A DNA stretch of 64,000 nucleotides from Spirometra erinaceieuropaei (lineage: Eukaryota; Platyhelminthes; Cestoda; Diphyllobothriidea; Diphyllobothriidae). The stretch is from assembly GCA_902702965.1 (NCBI GenBank), contig CACRXP010000012.1, positions 656,193-720,192 of the forward strand, written 5' to 3'. The notes under the pieces are model-generated. The model searched no databases. It was not told the DNA's origin and saw only the letters and a program-made list of their open reading frames with translations. Shown piece after piece: positions 11,652-23,775 of this stretch. The position numbers and the translations under genes were made by a program. Within the stretch, counting starts at the first letter, position 1. Each line of letters begins with the position of its first letter.

Positions 11652-13359
11652 TACTATATTTATTGGTTTAGCCAAGGCTTAATCAAGTCCATTGTGGCTT
11701 GCCTATCTGACATTGACAACCAAGTGGAGGTCAGTTAAACTTTTTACCTCAAGACGCCGGGAAGGTAGTCCCAATTCCTACGCCAGCGTATGCCTGCAGC
11801 AGTAGAAGCGGTGGCTATAGGGTTGATCCTTCCGTTCTTCCGTTAATCAAAGACGTTTCTTCAAACCCTCCAGATACCCCGGGGGCAAAATTGACGCCCA
11901 CAAATGTCAACCCACATGCCACCACATGGCGTAACATCGACAAGATACAGACACACTCTACTATCGGGCACGCCCTGAACTAGATCGTAATTTCACCCCA
12001 AGTGTCTACATACTTCCCCACTCGCTTTCCACTTCTTTCGCTGTCTTTCGCCTTTCACTGCTCCATCGTCACGTGTGTGTTTGGTTACGCAAGCCTACCG
12101 ATGAATGATCTAAAATGTGCAATCCCTGACGTAGAGGTATAATGGAGTTATTGAGTAAATAACTGTGCGTTTAATGATGGGGGTAGCCCTGCTTCAACAT
12201 AGAAAGCAGTGTGCGTGTGTGCGTTCTGGGTCGAGAGCAATCAAAAAACTCAATCACTGCCTCCACCCTCCAGTGCGTACATTTGCGCTCTACCAGAAGT
12301 TCATACGACGAGCAACTCCATGTGCCTATCACCAGTGCGATTCATATTTTTTTTACATCTGTCGTCACTGGAATGGTTAAAAGCAGAGAACATTCTTGTA
12401 TCGCTAAGCGTTTTGGTGAACCCCTTCAGAGTGACTGGATTTCTTGATTCTTATTATGTTCCCGCAACAATATTGCAATTGTTTTTAAGTCAGTTTTAAT
12501 TGCTGATTGATTCACCACTTTACCTCACTACCTGAAAATCTAGACCTCGGTTTCACTGAATTTGCCCCAAAGCATGACGCAGCTGCCAGGGCTTTGGTTG
12601 ATCAATGGTCACCCCCTACCTCTCCCATGCGTTTTCTAGTTTACATTCTACTCCACGATGCTACCTAAGTTTTATATCATTAAGACATGGGAATCAGGAC
12701 CCTCCCTAGTCCGGGTGTCTTGTGCTAATTTGCAGGAAAATTAAGATAAGCGGAATACCTGCAGTTAGGGATAAGTTGTCGTTTGGTTTATATTTAGGCA
12801 TAGGTTTAAGATGGGGCTAGAACGGTCTTTAGGGAAACTGAAGTTTAAGATTTTTATTTGTGCTCAGGGTCAAGTTATGTGTTTGGAGTCGTGTAAAGTG
12901 TTCCGTTAAGACACGGGAATAAATGTCCTTCCTTGAATTTGCAAAAGGTCACCCGTTTGTCTGGGTAGGCGTGTGGGGCGTTCCTAGTACCGAGTTTCAC
13001 CCCACTTTCCTCTGTGCAAACTCGGTGGTAACTTTAGAACGAACCTGGACACATTTGTGCCGTATGATTTACTCCATGTTTATGTGCACATTGATGGGAG
13101 AGATCAAGATGCCTGAGTGTAAGATGTCGTACGCTGAACAATGATTGGGCGAATAGTTCAAGACAGAGGACGCCTGCTTAATGTGGCTTCACATGAGACC
13201 CTGAAAGGCGTGAGTAGGAGGCCAGTCAGCTCAAATTCCGCAAAATCGTGATGTTTTAGTTAGTCCCACCTGATGGCCTCCAAATACAAATGATAGCAGT
13301 TAGTTAAGATCAGGAGGAATATGCCAAGAAACCTGCTAATCCAATGTGTGTGAAAAGCA
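11652..13359. other. No gene recognised
   Basis: Unique-looking sequence with several short overlapping open frames. Scattered TTAGGG-like units (12765-12840) are too sparse to call an array. Confidence 0.4.
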
Positions 13360-13530
13360 GAGTGTGAACCTAGATGCCATGTAGGCAGAATAGCATTGTA
13401 GACAGGCAAAAGGGAGAGTTGGATGACCATTTCTGGCCTGTCGACTGTCACCAGCCAGCCCCGAAGCTAGAACTCGCTACCTATTGGTTAGAAGTTTAAC
13501 TCCTTAACTTCTGGGCCACGGGGTCATCGT
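13360..13530 (-). repeat. SINE-2 copy (tRNA-like)
   Basis: Minus strand GTGGCCCAGAAGTTAAGGAG, GCGAGTTCTAGCTTCGGGG and GACAGGCCAGAAATGGTCAT follow the same order as the copies near 7.3-7.6 kb. Confidence 0.5.
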
Positions 13531-13721
13531 CCTGTTGGTTGCGGTTGGGCATATTGAAAACGGCGGAGGGGACGCGTGCCGATCGCGTTACAGAATCCAC
13601 CCTTTCCGCAGCGCCTCAGGGCTCTCCCGCCCTCGAGCCCCGCTGGCAGCCATACAGCGATGCGTAATATTGACAGAATAGCATGTTTTGCAATTATTGC
13701 TTCCGGCGTAAAATCACTTTG

Positions 13722-14720
13722 TACAGTGAGTGACCTATCTCATGAAATGTTGGCTGAAATTCTGAAATGCGTTTTCGGTTAGGAAGGATTAATTGGTCGC
13801 GGTTGCGACACTGATTATCTTAAGGCATACTCTTATAACATTTCGGACTTGGCAGGAAGTCAGCTTTTAGATGCATATCTTTTCAATCTCCTGTAAAAAG
13901 CGTGCTTGGCAAAAATTGACTACTTAAGTAGCATGCATTTTTCCCATTGATTTTCGATGGTCTTGGAAATTCAAATATATTTTATAGAAACCACAAACGA
14001 AAATATGCTTTTTTTTAGTCAATCAATAGATAATCACGTCTTCTTTATACTTTATACTTAAGGAAGGAGTATAATTAGGTTTTAACAAAGTTTCTAATTA
14101 TGAGACTTTTAAAGACCGCGATATGTCCATTCACTTGGCATCGTACCTGGCCGTTTACCACTGCTCCTCATGAAATGTACAACATGGTCCGCAACAATTG
14201 CAAAATTTTGTGGACCCTGTACGATATCTCTTTAATGACATAGAAAAATATGGGATTTTCTTTACGCGGACCGCATGCACCTCGTAGAGTGTAATCACTA
14301 AGCGCGAATGCAATGAATGATCGGGCTCCAAATTTTTCGGCAATTAGAAAACGTTTTTAAAACATAATTATACTCCTTCCTGAAGTATAAAATATAAAGA
14401 AGACGTGATTTTCTATTGATTGACTAAAAGAAAGCATATTTTCGTTTGTGGTTTCTATAAAATATATTTGAATTTCCAAGACCATCGAAAATCAATGGGA
14501 AAAATGCATGCTACTTAAGTAGTCAATTTTTGCCAAGCACGCTTTTTACAGGAGATTGAAAAGATATGCATCTAAAAGCTGACTTCCTGCCAAGTCCGAA
14601 ATGTTATAAGAGTATGCCTTAAGATAATCAGTGTCGCAACCGCGACCAATTAATCCTTCCTAACCGAAAACGCATTTCAGAATTTCAGCCAACATTTCAT
14701 GATATAGGTCACGCACTGTA
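13722..14720. mobile_element. Palindromic DNA element, subfamily 2, complete
   Basis: 999 bp including flanking TA. Left end TACAGTGAGTGACCTATCTC and right end the inverted TGATATAGGTCACGCACTGTA. The arms are inverted repeats of more than 400 bp, containing an inner palindrome around TACTTAAGTAGCATGCAT. Only the central segment is unpaired. TA flanks and CAGT ends suggest Tc1/mariner-type mobilisation; there is no transposase. Confidence 0.82.
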
Positions 14721-15174
14721 CTTTACAGGCCCACACTACTTTTCATCTACTTATTTGCTACGTATCCATGTTTTCAGGATTCTAGCCACGCAAGCTACTT
14801 TCTCAGAAGCGGTCACTTGCGCACTAACTAGGCTGGGAAATCAAGGTGTCAGGAATCTTGCTGAATTAAGCAGGCCAATTAGGAGGGAGACATTACAGGC
14901 TGGTCTGGAGAACTGATTTATCCTGTCAGTCATCAGAGCTTCAAGGCACGGAATTGGCGCGTCATGATAGTCCATTTGCCTCGGGTTGAGATCAGCGAGA
15001 TCTGCGCTAGGCTACCACAATGAAGCTCAAGTGAGTGTTGGTCTCAGCCACTCGTCAATCTTTCAGAAAACTGCGGCTCACCTTATGCTCGTAGGTGCGG
15101 CAGCTTAGGCGATATTATGTTCAGTCTAAAGTACGCGACACACACTCACGTCAGGAGTAAGCTTATTATTACTA
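14721..15174. other. No gene recognised
   Basis: Unique-looking spacer between two palindromic elements; no convincing open frame. Confidence 0.4.
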
Positions 15175-16130
15175 TACAGTAAGTGGGCTAACTCATGAAA
15201 TGTCAACCGGAATTCAGAAATGCGTTTTCGGTTCGAAAAGACTAATTAATTGGGGCTGTAAAACTGATCATCTTGCAGCGTACTTCTATAATAATCCGGT
15301 TGCCTCAGGATGCCGGCTTTTGAATAAACCTCTTTTCATCTGCATGCAAAGCCTTTCCTTGCAAAAAGTGACTACTCCAGTGGCATGCATTTTCTTAATT
15401 AATGTTCGATGTCCTTAAAAATTCAATTATATTTCATGGAAAACATGCATAAAAATATTTATTTTCTTGTCCATTCGTCCGAAAATTACGTCTTCTTCCA
15501 ATTTCGTATTTGTAAGAAGGCCATAATTCGGTTATCAAAAAACTTTTCCGATTACCGAATAATTTTGAACCCGACCTGCCGTTACACTTGCATTCAGGGT
15601 TTCCAAACTACAAGCTGTATATTTTCCGCGTACGGAAAACCACACATCCCTCTACGGTATTAATAAGAGACTATATGGGTTTCATAAAATTTAGCAGTGG
15701 ATTTAAACCATATTGGTAACTTTAAAAGCAACAGTGGCGAATGCAGCGGCATGAAGTTTTATGAATGGCCATTTCACGATATTGAAAAAGTCCCATAATT
15801 AAAAAATTTGTTAAAACCGAATTATATCCTTCTACCCTTTCAACCGAATGATTAAAAGAATGATTATTTTTGCGCATGTTTTCCACGAAATATATAATCA
15901 AAAATCAATGAGAAAAATGCATGCCATTTAAGTAGTCATTTTTGCAGAGTATCGCTTTTGCATGCTACCGGAAAGTTCGTTCGAAAGGTGGCATCCTGTG
16001 GCAACTGAATTATTATATAATTATGCTGCTTGATGATTAGTTCTCCAACTCTGCTTAATTATTTTTTTTCGAAACGAAAACGAACTTCGGGATTTCGGTT
16101 GACATTTCATGAGTTAACCCACCTACTGTA
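15175..16130. mobile_element. Palindromic DNA element, subfamily 1, complete
   Basis: 956 bp with TACAGTAAGTGGGCTAACTC at the left and the inverted GTTAACCCACCTACTGTA at the right. Arms carry ATGCATAAAAATATTTATTT and its inverted partner. Confidence 0.82.
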
Positions 16131-16689
16131 TATATATTTTGGCGTGAAGCAACAGTCGGGAGACTCACGTGCTGGTTCACAAACACTGTAATGCTAAATT
16201 GGGGGAAATGCATCTAATCCAACTTTAAGGTCAATTTGGTAAATTTTCCGGGTTTTTCACACCCTCGGTAATCGGTAAATAGGACTTTAGTTTAGGAATT
16301 GATCGAGATGCTGACTACAGCAGGTATTAGGCTTCTGTAAAGGCGGATCGAATTTCACATCAGCGAAATACCCATAAAGTTTAAATTAAAAAGGATTCAT
16401 TGCAACCTAATTTGAAGTCCCCCAGTCCCTTAAAAGACCGTTATGGGGACAGAGTTATTCCAAATAATTCTAAACTTTCCAAGCCGCAGTTCTTATCGCG
16501 CTGTGATAGGTTAAGGCACGCCCGATTTATTATTAGGAGAAATGCACCGATTTGTGAGGATGGCTTCTTCTGTGTCAATCACACTCTCTGTCCCTTATAC
16601 CCTTCACAAGACAATTGTTCGAGCCTGTCAACCAATCAGTGATCATGCATGTGGGCTGTAGGGACGCCTAATTAGGGGGCAAACTATGG
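16131..16689. other. No gene recognised
   Basis: An 80-codon open frame at 16400-16642 shows no recognised motif. Confidence 0.4.
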
Positions 16690-16890
16690 CCTTAGCTACT
16701 GCCCAACTCCCATCTGTGCCGTCGGAATCCTCTCCTCTCCCCAGTCTTCTTGACTGTGACATGACACCGGATTCAGGTGGAGGTGGGCGAGTGAGTGCGG
16801 TAGATGTTGCGCAAGTCCACTATCACTATAAACTAACTCACGCCCAAGCCACTATCCCTGTCCTCCTCCTGCTGTGGAGCAAAAAGGTCG
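16690..16890 (-). repeat. Unclassified repeat R, inverted copy
   Basis: The complement shares CACAGCA..AGGACAGGG...AGTTAGTTTATAG and AGTCAAGAAGAC with 55500-55735 and 28345-28555. Confidence 0.5.
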
Positions 16891-17784
16891 ATATAATCGG
16901 TCACGAGGTTTGAACTGTCACGTGAGAGCGGAAGCTGTTGTGTCAGGCGCTGAGACCCCTGGGTTTGTTGTCTTGGTGATAAGTGGTTACTTTATTACAG
17001 AAGCCTAAGCCGCAAGTGAGACCCTGGCTACCACTACCTTCAGGCTCCGTCCCGAATGGAAAGAGAAAATGGACGCCAGTTGGGAGGATTGTATATTCTG
17101 TACAGAACAACCGGAGAAGGGATGGTGAGTTGGCAGCCAGAGAAAAGCACCTCCGGCCCCGGGAGAGCGGCGTCACAAGTGTGTGAGTCAGGGAATGCGT
17201 CAAAGCCTCCTAAGCCGTGCCACGCCTGACTCGGCCTTGAATCTGATTGGCCAGTTGGAGAGCCGAATGGGCGAATGCCAGGCAGCCCTGGTGCGCACGT
17301 ACAGACACTCACGAGAGGCCCAGCGTTGCCACAGGCGCTCAGAGTAGAGCCACTACAACTTCACCATACTAAAGATGAAATGCTCAGGGTTAAATTGCTA
17401 GAAACGGTCACCCCACAAGGTTCGCTTGAGGACGTTTAGAGCTGCATGCCGGTCGTACTGCTAAGGATAACTTCAAGCAGGTGTGCTTAATCACCACGCA
17501 CGTGTGACTAGCAACAGTGACTTGTCAATGAATTAGTTTATAATGAGGTAGGCTTGCGCTGCATTTAACACGCTCTCTCTTTCCTCGCCTATCTTGCACC
17601 GATGACAAAAACCATGTTAACACCACTAGGCAACGCAAAAAATGAAGAATAATTAGTTATGTCAAGATGGGCAACATATGCAGGATGAGAATTGGAATGA
17701 GTAGTGTCGGGAGCCGAGGTCTGTTTGAATTTTGCCGAAAAATGTGCTTCACCTCTGCAGGGAAACCTAGCAGCAGATCATTAC
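16891..17784. other. GC-richer spacer with a partial repeat R
   Basis: 17000-17340 is noticeably GC-rich compared with its neighbours but has no recognisable gene. 17505-17590 (CAGTGACTTGTCAATGAATTA) is a fragment of repeat R. Confidence 0.35.
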
Positions 17785-18240
17785 GACTCTTATGGGCTCC
17801 CCGATCTCCGGTTCAGTGGCAGAACTGGTTCTGCAGGAGCTAGGAGGACTGCCTTCTTCCAGCTTATTCCCAGCTTTCAGCGGCGTCTCCTTGAGGACAC
17901 GTTTGGAATCGTCAGGAAGTACGTGCTTCAGAGTTCTAATAATCTGCTCAACCCAGTTTCCCCAGAATGAAAGGAAAGAAGCAGCAGCTGCCGTTCCTGG
18001 ATGTGCTCATCAAGCGAAGTCTTCACGGCCTTCTCGGTTTGCTGGAAGACAACAAACACTACAGAGCTTCTGAGTTCTCACAGTAACCATCCGGTTACTC
18101 GCAAACGAAGCTATTTAAGATCGTTCTTCAAGCGGATTAAGACCCATTGCAAGAACTCGAAGGGAAAAAGACACAAACCTCGATATCTCCGCAACCAATG
18201 TACGCAAAATGGCAATCCAAGGGACTTTATAAGTTGATTC
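17785..18240 (+). pseudogene. PLE-B-type reverse transcriptase remnant
   Basis: MGSPISGSVAELVLQEL starts the remnant at 17792 (motif B). QQLPFLDVLIKRS follows in another frame near 17990, then HSNHPVTRKRSYLRSFFKRI and RYLRNQCTQNGNPRDFIS near 18080-18235, matching the PLE thumb region. Several frame changes and stops; no YxDD visible. Confidence 0.72.
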
Positions 18241-18909
18241 CTATGTGCTCACTCCCGGAGGACAAGGCATGCACTGCCAGGAATAGAGGACGTTTCAGGG
18301 ACGACCGGAGCCCTGCCTATTGAACACTGACCGAAGAAAAGCCAAAAGTTGGTTTAGGCTCGGGCTCCCGACGTTAACCCAGCCAATCGATTTATCCGGC
18401 GCCTTCGGACCCGTGGAGCTGGTCACTAATTGGTTAATAGCCCACCAATAATCGTCGCCTTTAAGGTTGCTGTCATAATCCCTGACGATGGAATACTTTA
18501 CGCGTTCAAAAGCACAGAAAAATAAACAAACATTTCCCGTGCTCGCCCAACCACCCTACTCGAACTCGAACGTTCGCCTCCATAACCCAAAAGTGAACAT
18601 TTAGAAAACAAGATACTGGTTGAGTGGTTTGTTAGAAAGTACAAATATTCACACCTGGAAAATGCTTCATATTGAGGCCAGAGCTTCAAAGTATATGATT
18701 AAGCTCGACATTTATTACAGTACTGGAGCCTAACATAAGACTTTACATTCGAGGGTTTTGTGCACTAGCCTTAACAAAGATTAAGGAATAACTGTCAGTA
18801 AGGCTTGTTTTCTAAAAAATAACAAAAATCCCCTAAGCGAAGCGAAGATGCGAGTTCCCGGAGGTAGTCGCCGAGAGGTAGACACGATCGCCGGAACAAG
18901 TGCTTTGTT

Positions 18910-18953
18910 AGCCCGACGTTTCGGATTCTCACTCGAATCCATCATCAGAGACT
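18910..18953 (-). ncRNA. Hammerhead ribozyme motif, intact fold
   Basis: On the minus strand: stem I AGTCT with GGGCT (five pairs, two G-U), core CTGATGA, stem II GGATTC with GAATCC around GAGTGA (six pairs), GAAA, palindromic ACGT as helix III and a GTC cleavage triplet. All conserved core bases are present. Confidence 0.75.
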
Positions 18954-19326
18954 GAGTCAAATAATGGTAGTGGATTGCTCAGGTGTTGTTATATTTATAG
19001 GATGAAGTTGCTGTGCCTCTAAATGCCTATCACAGTTGGCAGCTCTCGAGTGTACCACAGCTCGACTGGCCAGGTGTTGAAGTATGCCGTTGTCATGCGC
19101 CTGTATGCCGGTGAAGATTATCAGCTCCCACGCTCATCGCACGCAGTTAAATTACTGGCTGTCGGATTTCGTCATCTGTGTGGACTCTTGAGTGATTTGG
19201 CTCACCGAAATGGATACCGGGGACAGTGGATATCCGCACGTCTCCTCGCGGCTAACTACTTTGGCTAGACCAACTACATCCTGTAAATATTGCAATACCT
19301 GTGCAATCCACTACCCTTATCTGACT

Positions 19327-19370
19327 CGTCTCTGATGATTCATTCGAGTGAGAATCCGAAACGTCATTCT
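19327..19370 (+). ncRNA. Hammerhead-like motif, decayed stem I
   Basis: CTGATGA (19332-19338) and GAAACGTC (19358-19365) are intact. Stem II is shortened to about four pairs and stem I no longer pairs. It is the inverted partner of 18910-18953 at the other end of the same element. Confidence 0.55.
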
Positions 19371-19371
19371 G

Positions 19372-20093
19372 GTAAAACTCCCCTACTTGATTTGTTTAAA
19401 ATATAATAGGCTTTAGATACTGATGTAATCAAGGATGCAACCCTTGTCATATTATCTTTTTTGATCTGACTGTGTGAAAATGGCGATGCAGGAGACTTTG
19501 AGTTTTTTCTGTCGTCTTGTTTTATGAAAAAGATAAAGGTCACAAACTTTCGTAAATTACAATAAACGCCGTAGAGTTTGCAGATGGTCGTCGGGATACC
19601 AAGAACTGTAGACTGATGGTATCTAGGTTGATAAACTCTCTAGGTGGAGTACGATTTTTGCCAGTCTACGGCGGAAAAACGCGAAAAATGTGAGGCTGAA
19701 GCACATGGAAACTCAAATGTGATTTATCCAAATAGACTGAGTGGATTGTGCGTATTCCGTGCCATTGTCGGTAACTGCACCAGCTCATGACTACCTGTAT
19801 GTTAAACGCTGCTAAAATTCGTTTACATCTCTGCGTCATCTGTGTGGGCACACCCGCCTCCAGTTAGTTGCCTTATGCTCATTGTTTTTTATTGTTAACG
19901 AGCGAAATTAGATTGGAGCCTCGGAAAGCCAGTGTAACATCAGTGACCGCTCTGTTTCAGTCCGTGCGGAGGTTGTCTACCTAAGTGCCATTCTTGATTT
20001 GGCAAGTAGTCAACCTATCGGCGGCAGCCACCATCGAGGTCCTCGTAAATCACGGCTGTGTGTTTTTCCTATTCTGTGCCCGGTTTGTCTACT
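19372..20093. other. No gene recognised
   Basis: No domain or repeat identified. Confidence 0.4.
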
Positions 20094-20782
20094 TATAGTA
20101 GAAGTTCTATCACACGAAATGATAACAGAACTTCTGAACTCGAAAAAAAGATTACTTAAATAATGTTGTCTGCAAATTATCAGGTCGCATAATGGTAAAA
20201 TATTCCGGTCATGTCAGGATGCCGGCTCTCGAACAAGCTTCTTATCGATTGACTGCATAAACTATCTTTTGAAAAAATGACTATTAATATAGTAGGAATT
20301 TTTTCATCGATTATAGATGTCTTTAAATATTATTTCCTTAAGGCATCTGGCAGCAAATTACATTTTCGTCAAGCTTTATGCTTGAATAAAGAATATTTTC
20401 TATTTTTAGAAAATTTTTTATATCATGGGAGTTTTCAAGACCGTGAAACGTCTAATCTTACAGCATTGCATCAGCACACGGATTAGTGCTGCTTGCAAAA
20501 CAGACAGCGTGGTTCACATTCAATATCACATTTTATGAGCCCCATAAATCCCCTCCTTAATAACATATAGAAATATAGTTACTTTCTCACACGGAAAACA
20601 TGCAGCTTGGGGTTTGCAGACCCTGGATGCAAGTGTAACGGCTGTTTTCAGAACACTAAGACGCATTTCTCCAGATTTCAGATCTGAAAAGACGTAACGT
20701 GATACCAAATAAATAAAACAAAGAAGATATTTATGGAAAATTTCTATAGAATTTATTTGAATTTATGAAGGTGCCGAAAATC

Positions 20783-21508
20783 GAAAAGTGTTGGTCACGC
20801 TGACCTGGCACCATGTGTAAGCGCATTTTGGGCATTGAAAGTAAAGTAAACCGAAGGGAGATGGTATAATATTTAATACAAAAGTAGCCGAGGCTGAGAC
20901 GGAAAGACAATCCGGCGTATGACAAATCTGCCGGGAGATTGAGGAAGGCCTACAATCCTTGCAAATGAACTGGTTGACAGGACACGCGGGGCAGAAATAC
21001 ATCAAACAGTAAACCTCCCCGTAACTTCAAAGTAAACCTAATATATAACGCAATTATAAACTAACTGCTAGCCCTTAACTTAAAATTTAACGTAACCTTA
21101 AACCTACCGCAAACCCTAACCCTAACCCTCGACCCAACTCTAATTCTCACCCAGACCCTAAACCCAAGCATAACCAAAAGCCTAACCCAAACCTCAACCG
21201 TAACCCTAACCTTTGCCATAACTATACCTTAACCCTAACACCAACCCTGACCCCAACCTTAACGATAAACGTAAACCAAAACCACAATCCAAATTCTAAC
21301 TCGAACGGGGACCCTTAAAAGTAACATAAACCTTAACCCTAAACTCAATTCCCTGCCTGAAACTAACCGAAACATCAGGTTGCCCTTTTCCGTTTTAGCT
21401 TTGGCTACTTACCCAATAAACTTCAGCATCCTTGTCGGTTTAATCTGCCCGCAATGCCCACATTGCGCTTAAACTTGGGACCAAGACAGCGTAGTAGACC
21501 CATACACA
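20783..21508. mobile_element. 726-bp TIR element carrying telomere-like repeats
   Basis: Inserted in the palindromic element between copies of AAAATC (20777-20782 and 21509-21514). Imperfect inverted ends: GTAAGCGCATTTTGGGCATTG near 20817 and the complement of CAATGCCCACATTGCGCTTA near 21454, extending into TAAACCG and AAGTAGCC blocks. The interior, about 21040-21350, is degenerate CCCTAA sequence. No open frame. Confidence 0.6.
21040..21350 (+). repeat. Degenerate CCCTAA-type (telomere-like) array
   Basis: Perfect units survive only briefly (AACCCTAACCCTAACCCT near 21112). The rest is variants such as CCTAACCCAAACCTCAACC. Confidence 0.75.
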
Positions 21509-21741
21509 AAAATCAGTGGCAACGATTCATGCCAAATATGTGGTTATTTTTTTAAAGAATGTGGTTTATGAAAACGGTCAATAAGAAGCTCGTTTGAGAA
21601 CCGACATCCTCCAAAGATTGAAATATCCGAGAATTATGCTGCGCGATAATTACTTTTACAACCCTACATAAGTAATCATTACGAATTAACACATATTACA
21701 GCTTTTCAGTCAATAATTCATTAGATAGCATAATTACTGCA

Positions 21742-22515
21742 ATTTCGAGGAAGACTGGGAGACTTACAAATTCAATTGGCAACCGCCATCATCAAGATGC
21801 CTTTAGATCAGAGCTCCGTGCTTTGAACTCCCAGAGTAGTCTGAAGGCGACTGAAACGTACCGTAGTTTCCTAAGACATGAGCCGTCTGTGCAAGCGCCT
21901 CACAAACGAACAACGAAGATGGTAATTCAATTTCTTAGGGAAGGTGTGTTGAAACTATCGTAATACAGTTTAAACCCACCTGATCGTGAAACCTTGACCA
22001 TGTTCCCCGGCTGTTCCCACAGCTGGGGAGGTCTAAGGGCCTTTTGGTCTCACGCATGTTAGAGGCGGAAAAAGGACAACTTATGCCTTCTAAAGCTGCT
22101 ACATCTAAGTTGATTTTACTGGCTAATGCCTACTCTTGTGGCATGGGCACAGCGAAAATTCAAATTATATTATGCAAAATAAAATCAATTATTTACGTTT
22201 TCCATACTTAGTTTGCTCGGTAGCAATTACAAAAAACCTCTTATATTACTGCTCTTCATTTTTCCACGAACATTTTTATATTTATTTTCAAATACGTCAT
22301 TTCTGCTACGAATAGTTTGTCAGGACGTAGCGCCTGCAACCAACAGGATATCACAGCAGCAGAACTTGACGAGATCCGTAGTTGTTTTCTTAGACGAGGA
22401 AACTAAACCACTTTCCTAACAGTGTCCCATCTTCTGTGGATGCAAATTTTACATTTGCATTGATTGTTTTCACTCAGGCCGACGTCAGTAACACTCTCAT
22501 ATGACACACAGTATA
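21742..22515. other. No gene recognised
   Basis: A 68-codon open frame at 22213-22419 has no recognised domain. Confidence 0.4.
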
Positions 22516-23150
22516 TGCAGCAGATGTGCTAACTCACGAAATGTCGACCGAAATACGAAATGCGTTTCCGTTTCGAAAAGATTAATTAAGAAGATTTGTA
22601 AGACTAGTACTCATACGACAAAATTCTATAATAATTTGGATATTTTGGGATACCGGCTTTCGATTCTTTACGACTGCATGCAAAAGTGCATTCTTCAAAA
22701 ATGACTACTTATGTGGCATGCATTTGTCCCACTGATTTTCGATGCCCTTAAAAATCCAATAATACTTCTTTGAAAATATGCATAAATATATTCATGCTTT
22801 TGCTCACTCGGTAGAGAATTACGTCTTATTCCAATCTTATACTCGAAGGAAGGGTGGAATTCAATTTTCAAAAATTTTCCGATTTCCGAATAATTTGGAA
22901 TCTCAGCATGTCGCTTTACTTGCATTGAGGGCTTCAAAACTACAAGCCGTATATTTTCAGCAAACTGAAACCATACATTTCTTTACGGTGTTAAGAGGAA
23001 TCTATTTTGGGTTCATAAAATTCAGCAGTGGATTTGAGCCATATTGCCAAATTTACAAGCCACATTGGTAAATGCAAATACATGACGTTTTATGAACGGC
23101 CATTTCACGGTCTCAAAAATCTCACAAATAAAACTGTCATCATATTGTTA
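22516..23150 (+). mobile_element. Palindromic DNA element, subfamily 1, right arm missing
   Basis: Left end near CAGATGTGCTAACTCACG, whole left arm and centre. Truncated in the centre-right near 23150. Confidence 0.75.
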
Positions 23151-23775
23151 AACAAAAATTATAGGTGCAGGAATTTGCCACCAGAAGAAGGTCATTAGGC
23201 AGGTTCACGCTGGTTTTCTATATGGATATGAATACTCTTATTCACTTCGTCAGACATCGTAACAAAAGTCGTCGGCAAGACCCCATCCCAAGCGTGCAAA
23301 CCTACAGCCGTCATTGGGACGAACTTCAGCTCCCCAGCCTGACAGTCACAGTCGTCCTTGAGTTACTGGAACACACCATACGTAGCAGGCACCAGTAAAC
23401 GCGTGCCGTGTCGACCTAACTCCGACGTACAAAATATATCTCTTTTTTGCCCACTAAAGCACGAAGTAACAGTGGCAGTACAAGCCAATGACTGTTGAGG
23501 CAGCAACTCAATTACCTCCCCTAGTTTGATGTCATCCACCCTGACCTGTTAGTCGGAATTTGGCTGAATGATTTTTGTGGTCAGGATACCAGCACTAATC
23601 TAGCAGCTACAAATTAACCGCTTTTAATGCAAAAAGCTTTCTGAAGATCACGTTGTAAACCCTCCAAATTATTTTTCTTATTGGATAATTCTGGTACAGT
23701 TTGTTTCCAGTTGTCTACTGTTATTGCGCAAACGTCAGTGGGACTCCTAGCGTCCCCAGCCGGCTGTCTGCTAGG
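23151..23775. other. No gene recognised
   Basis: A 77-codon open frame at 23165-23398 has no recognised domain. Confidence 0.4.

Larger units (their letters stand above)
18860..19371. mobile_element. Short inverted-repeat element bounded by hammerhead motifs
   Basis: The left terminus (18904-18990) and right terminus (19295-19371) are inverted copies: each carries the hammerhead motif followed inward by CAGAGAC...GTAGTGGATTGC. The interior of about 300 bp has no credible coding sequence. A flank like 18860-18905 (ACGATCGCCGGAACAAG) recurs near 5765-5790 and, inverted, near 46945. It resembles a non-autonomous derivative of PLE termini or a retrozyme-like element. Confidence 0.6.
20094..21741. 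mobile_element. Diverged palindromic element split by a TIR insertion
   Basis: Left end TATAGTAGAAGTTCTATCAC to 20782, then resumption at 21509 (AAAATCAGTGGCAACGATTC...) to TAATTACTGCA at 21741. It is more diverged than the other copies, hence older. Confidence 0.65.

Noticed and set aside
18484..18515. CCTGACGATGG as another hammerhead
   Set aside because: No stem II partner or GAAA follows at a suitable distance.
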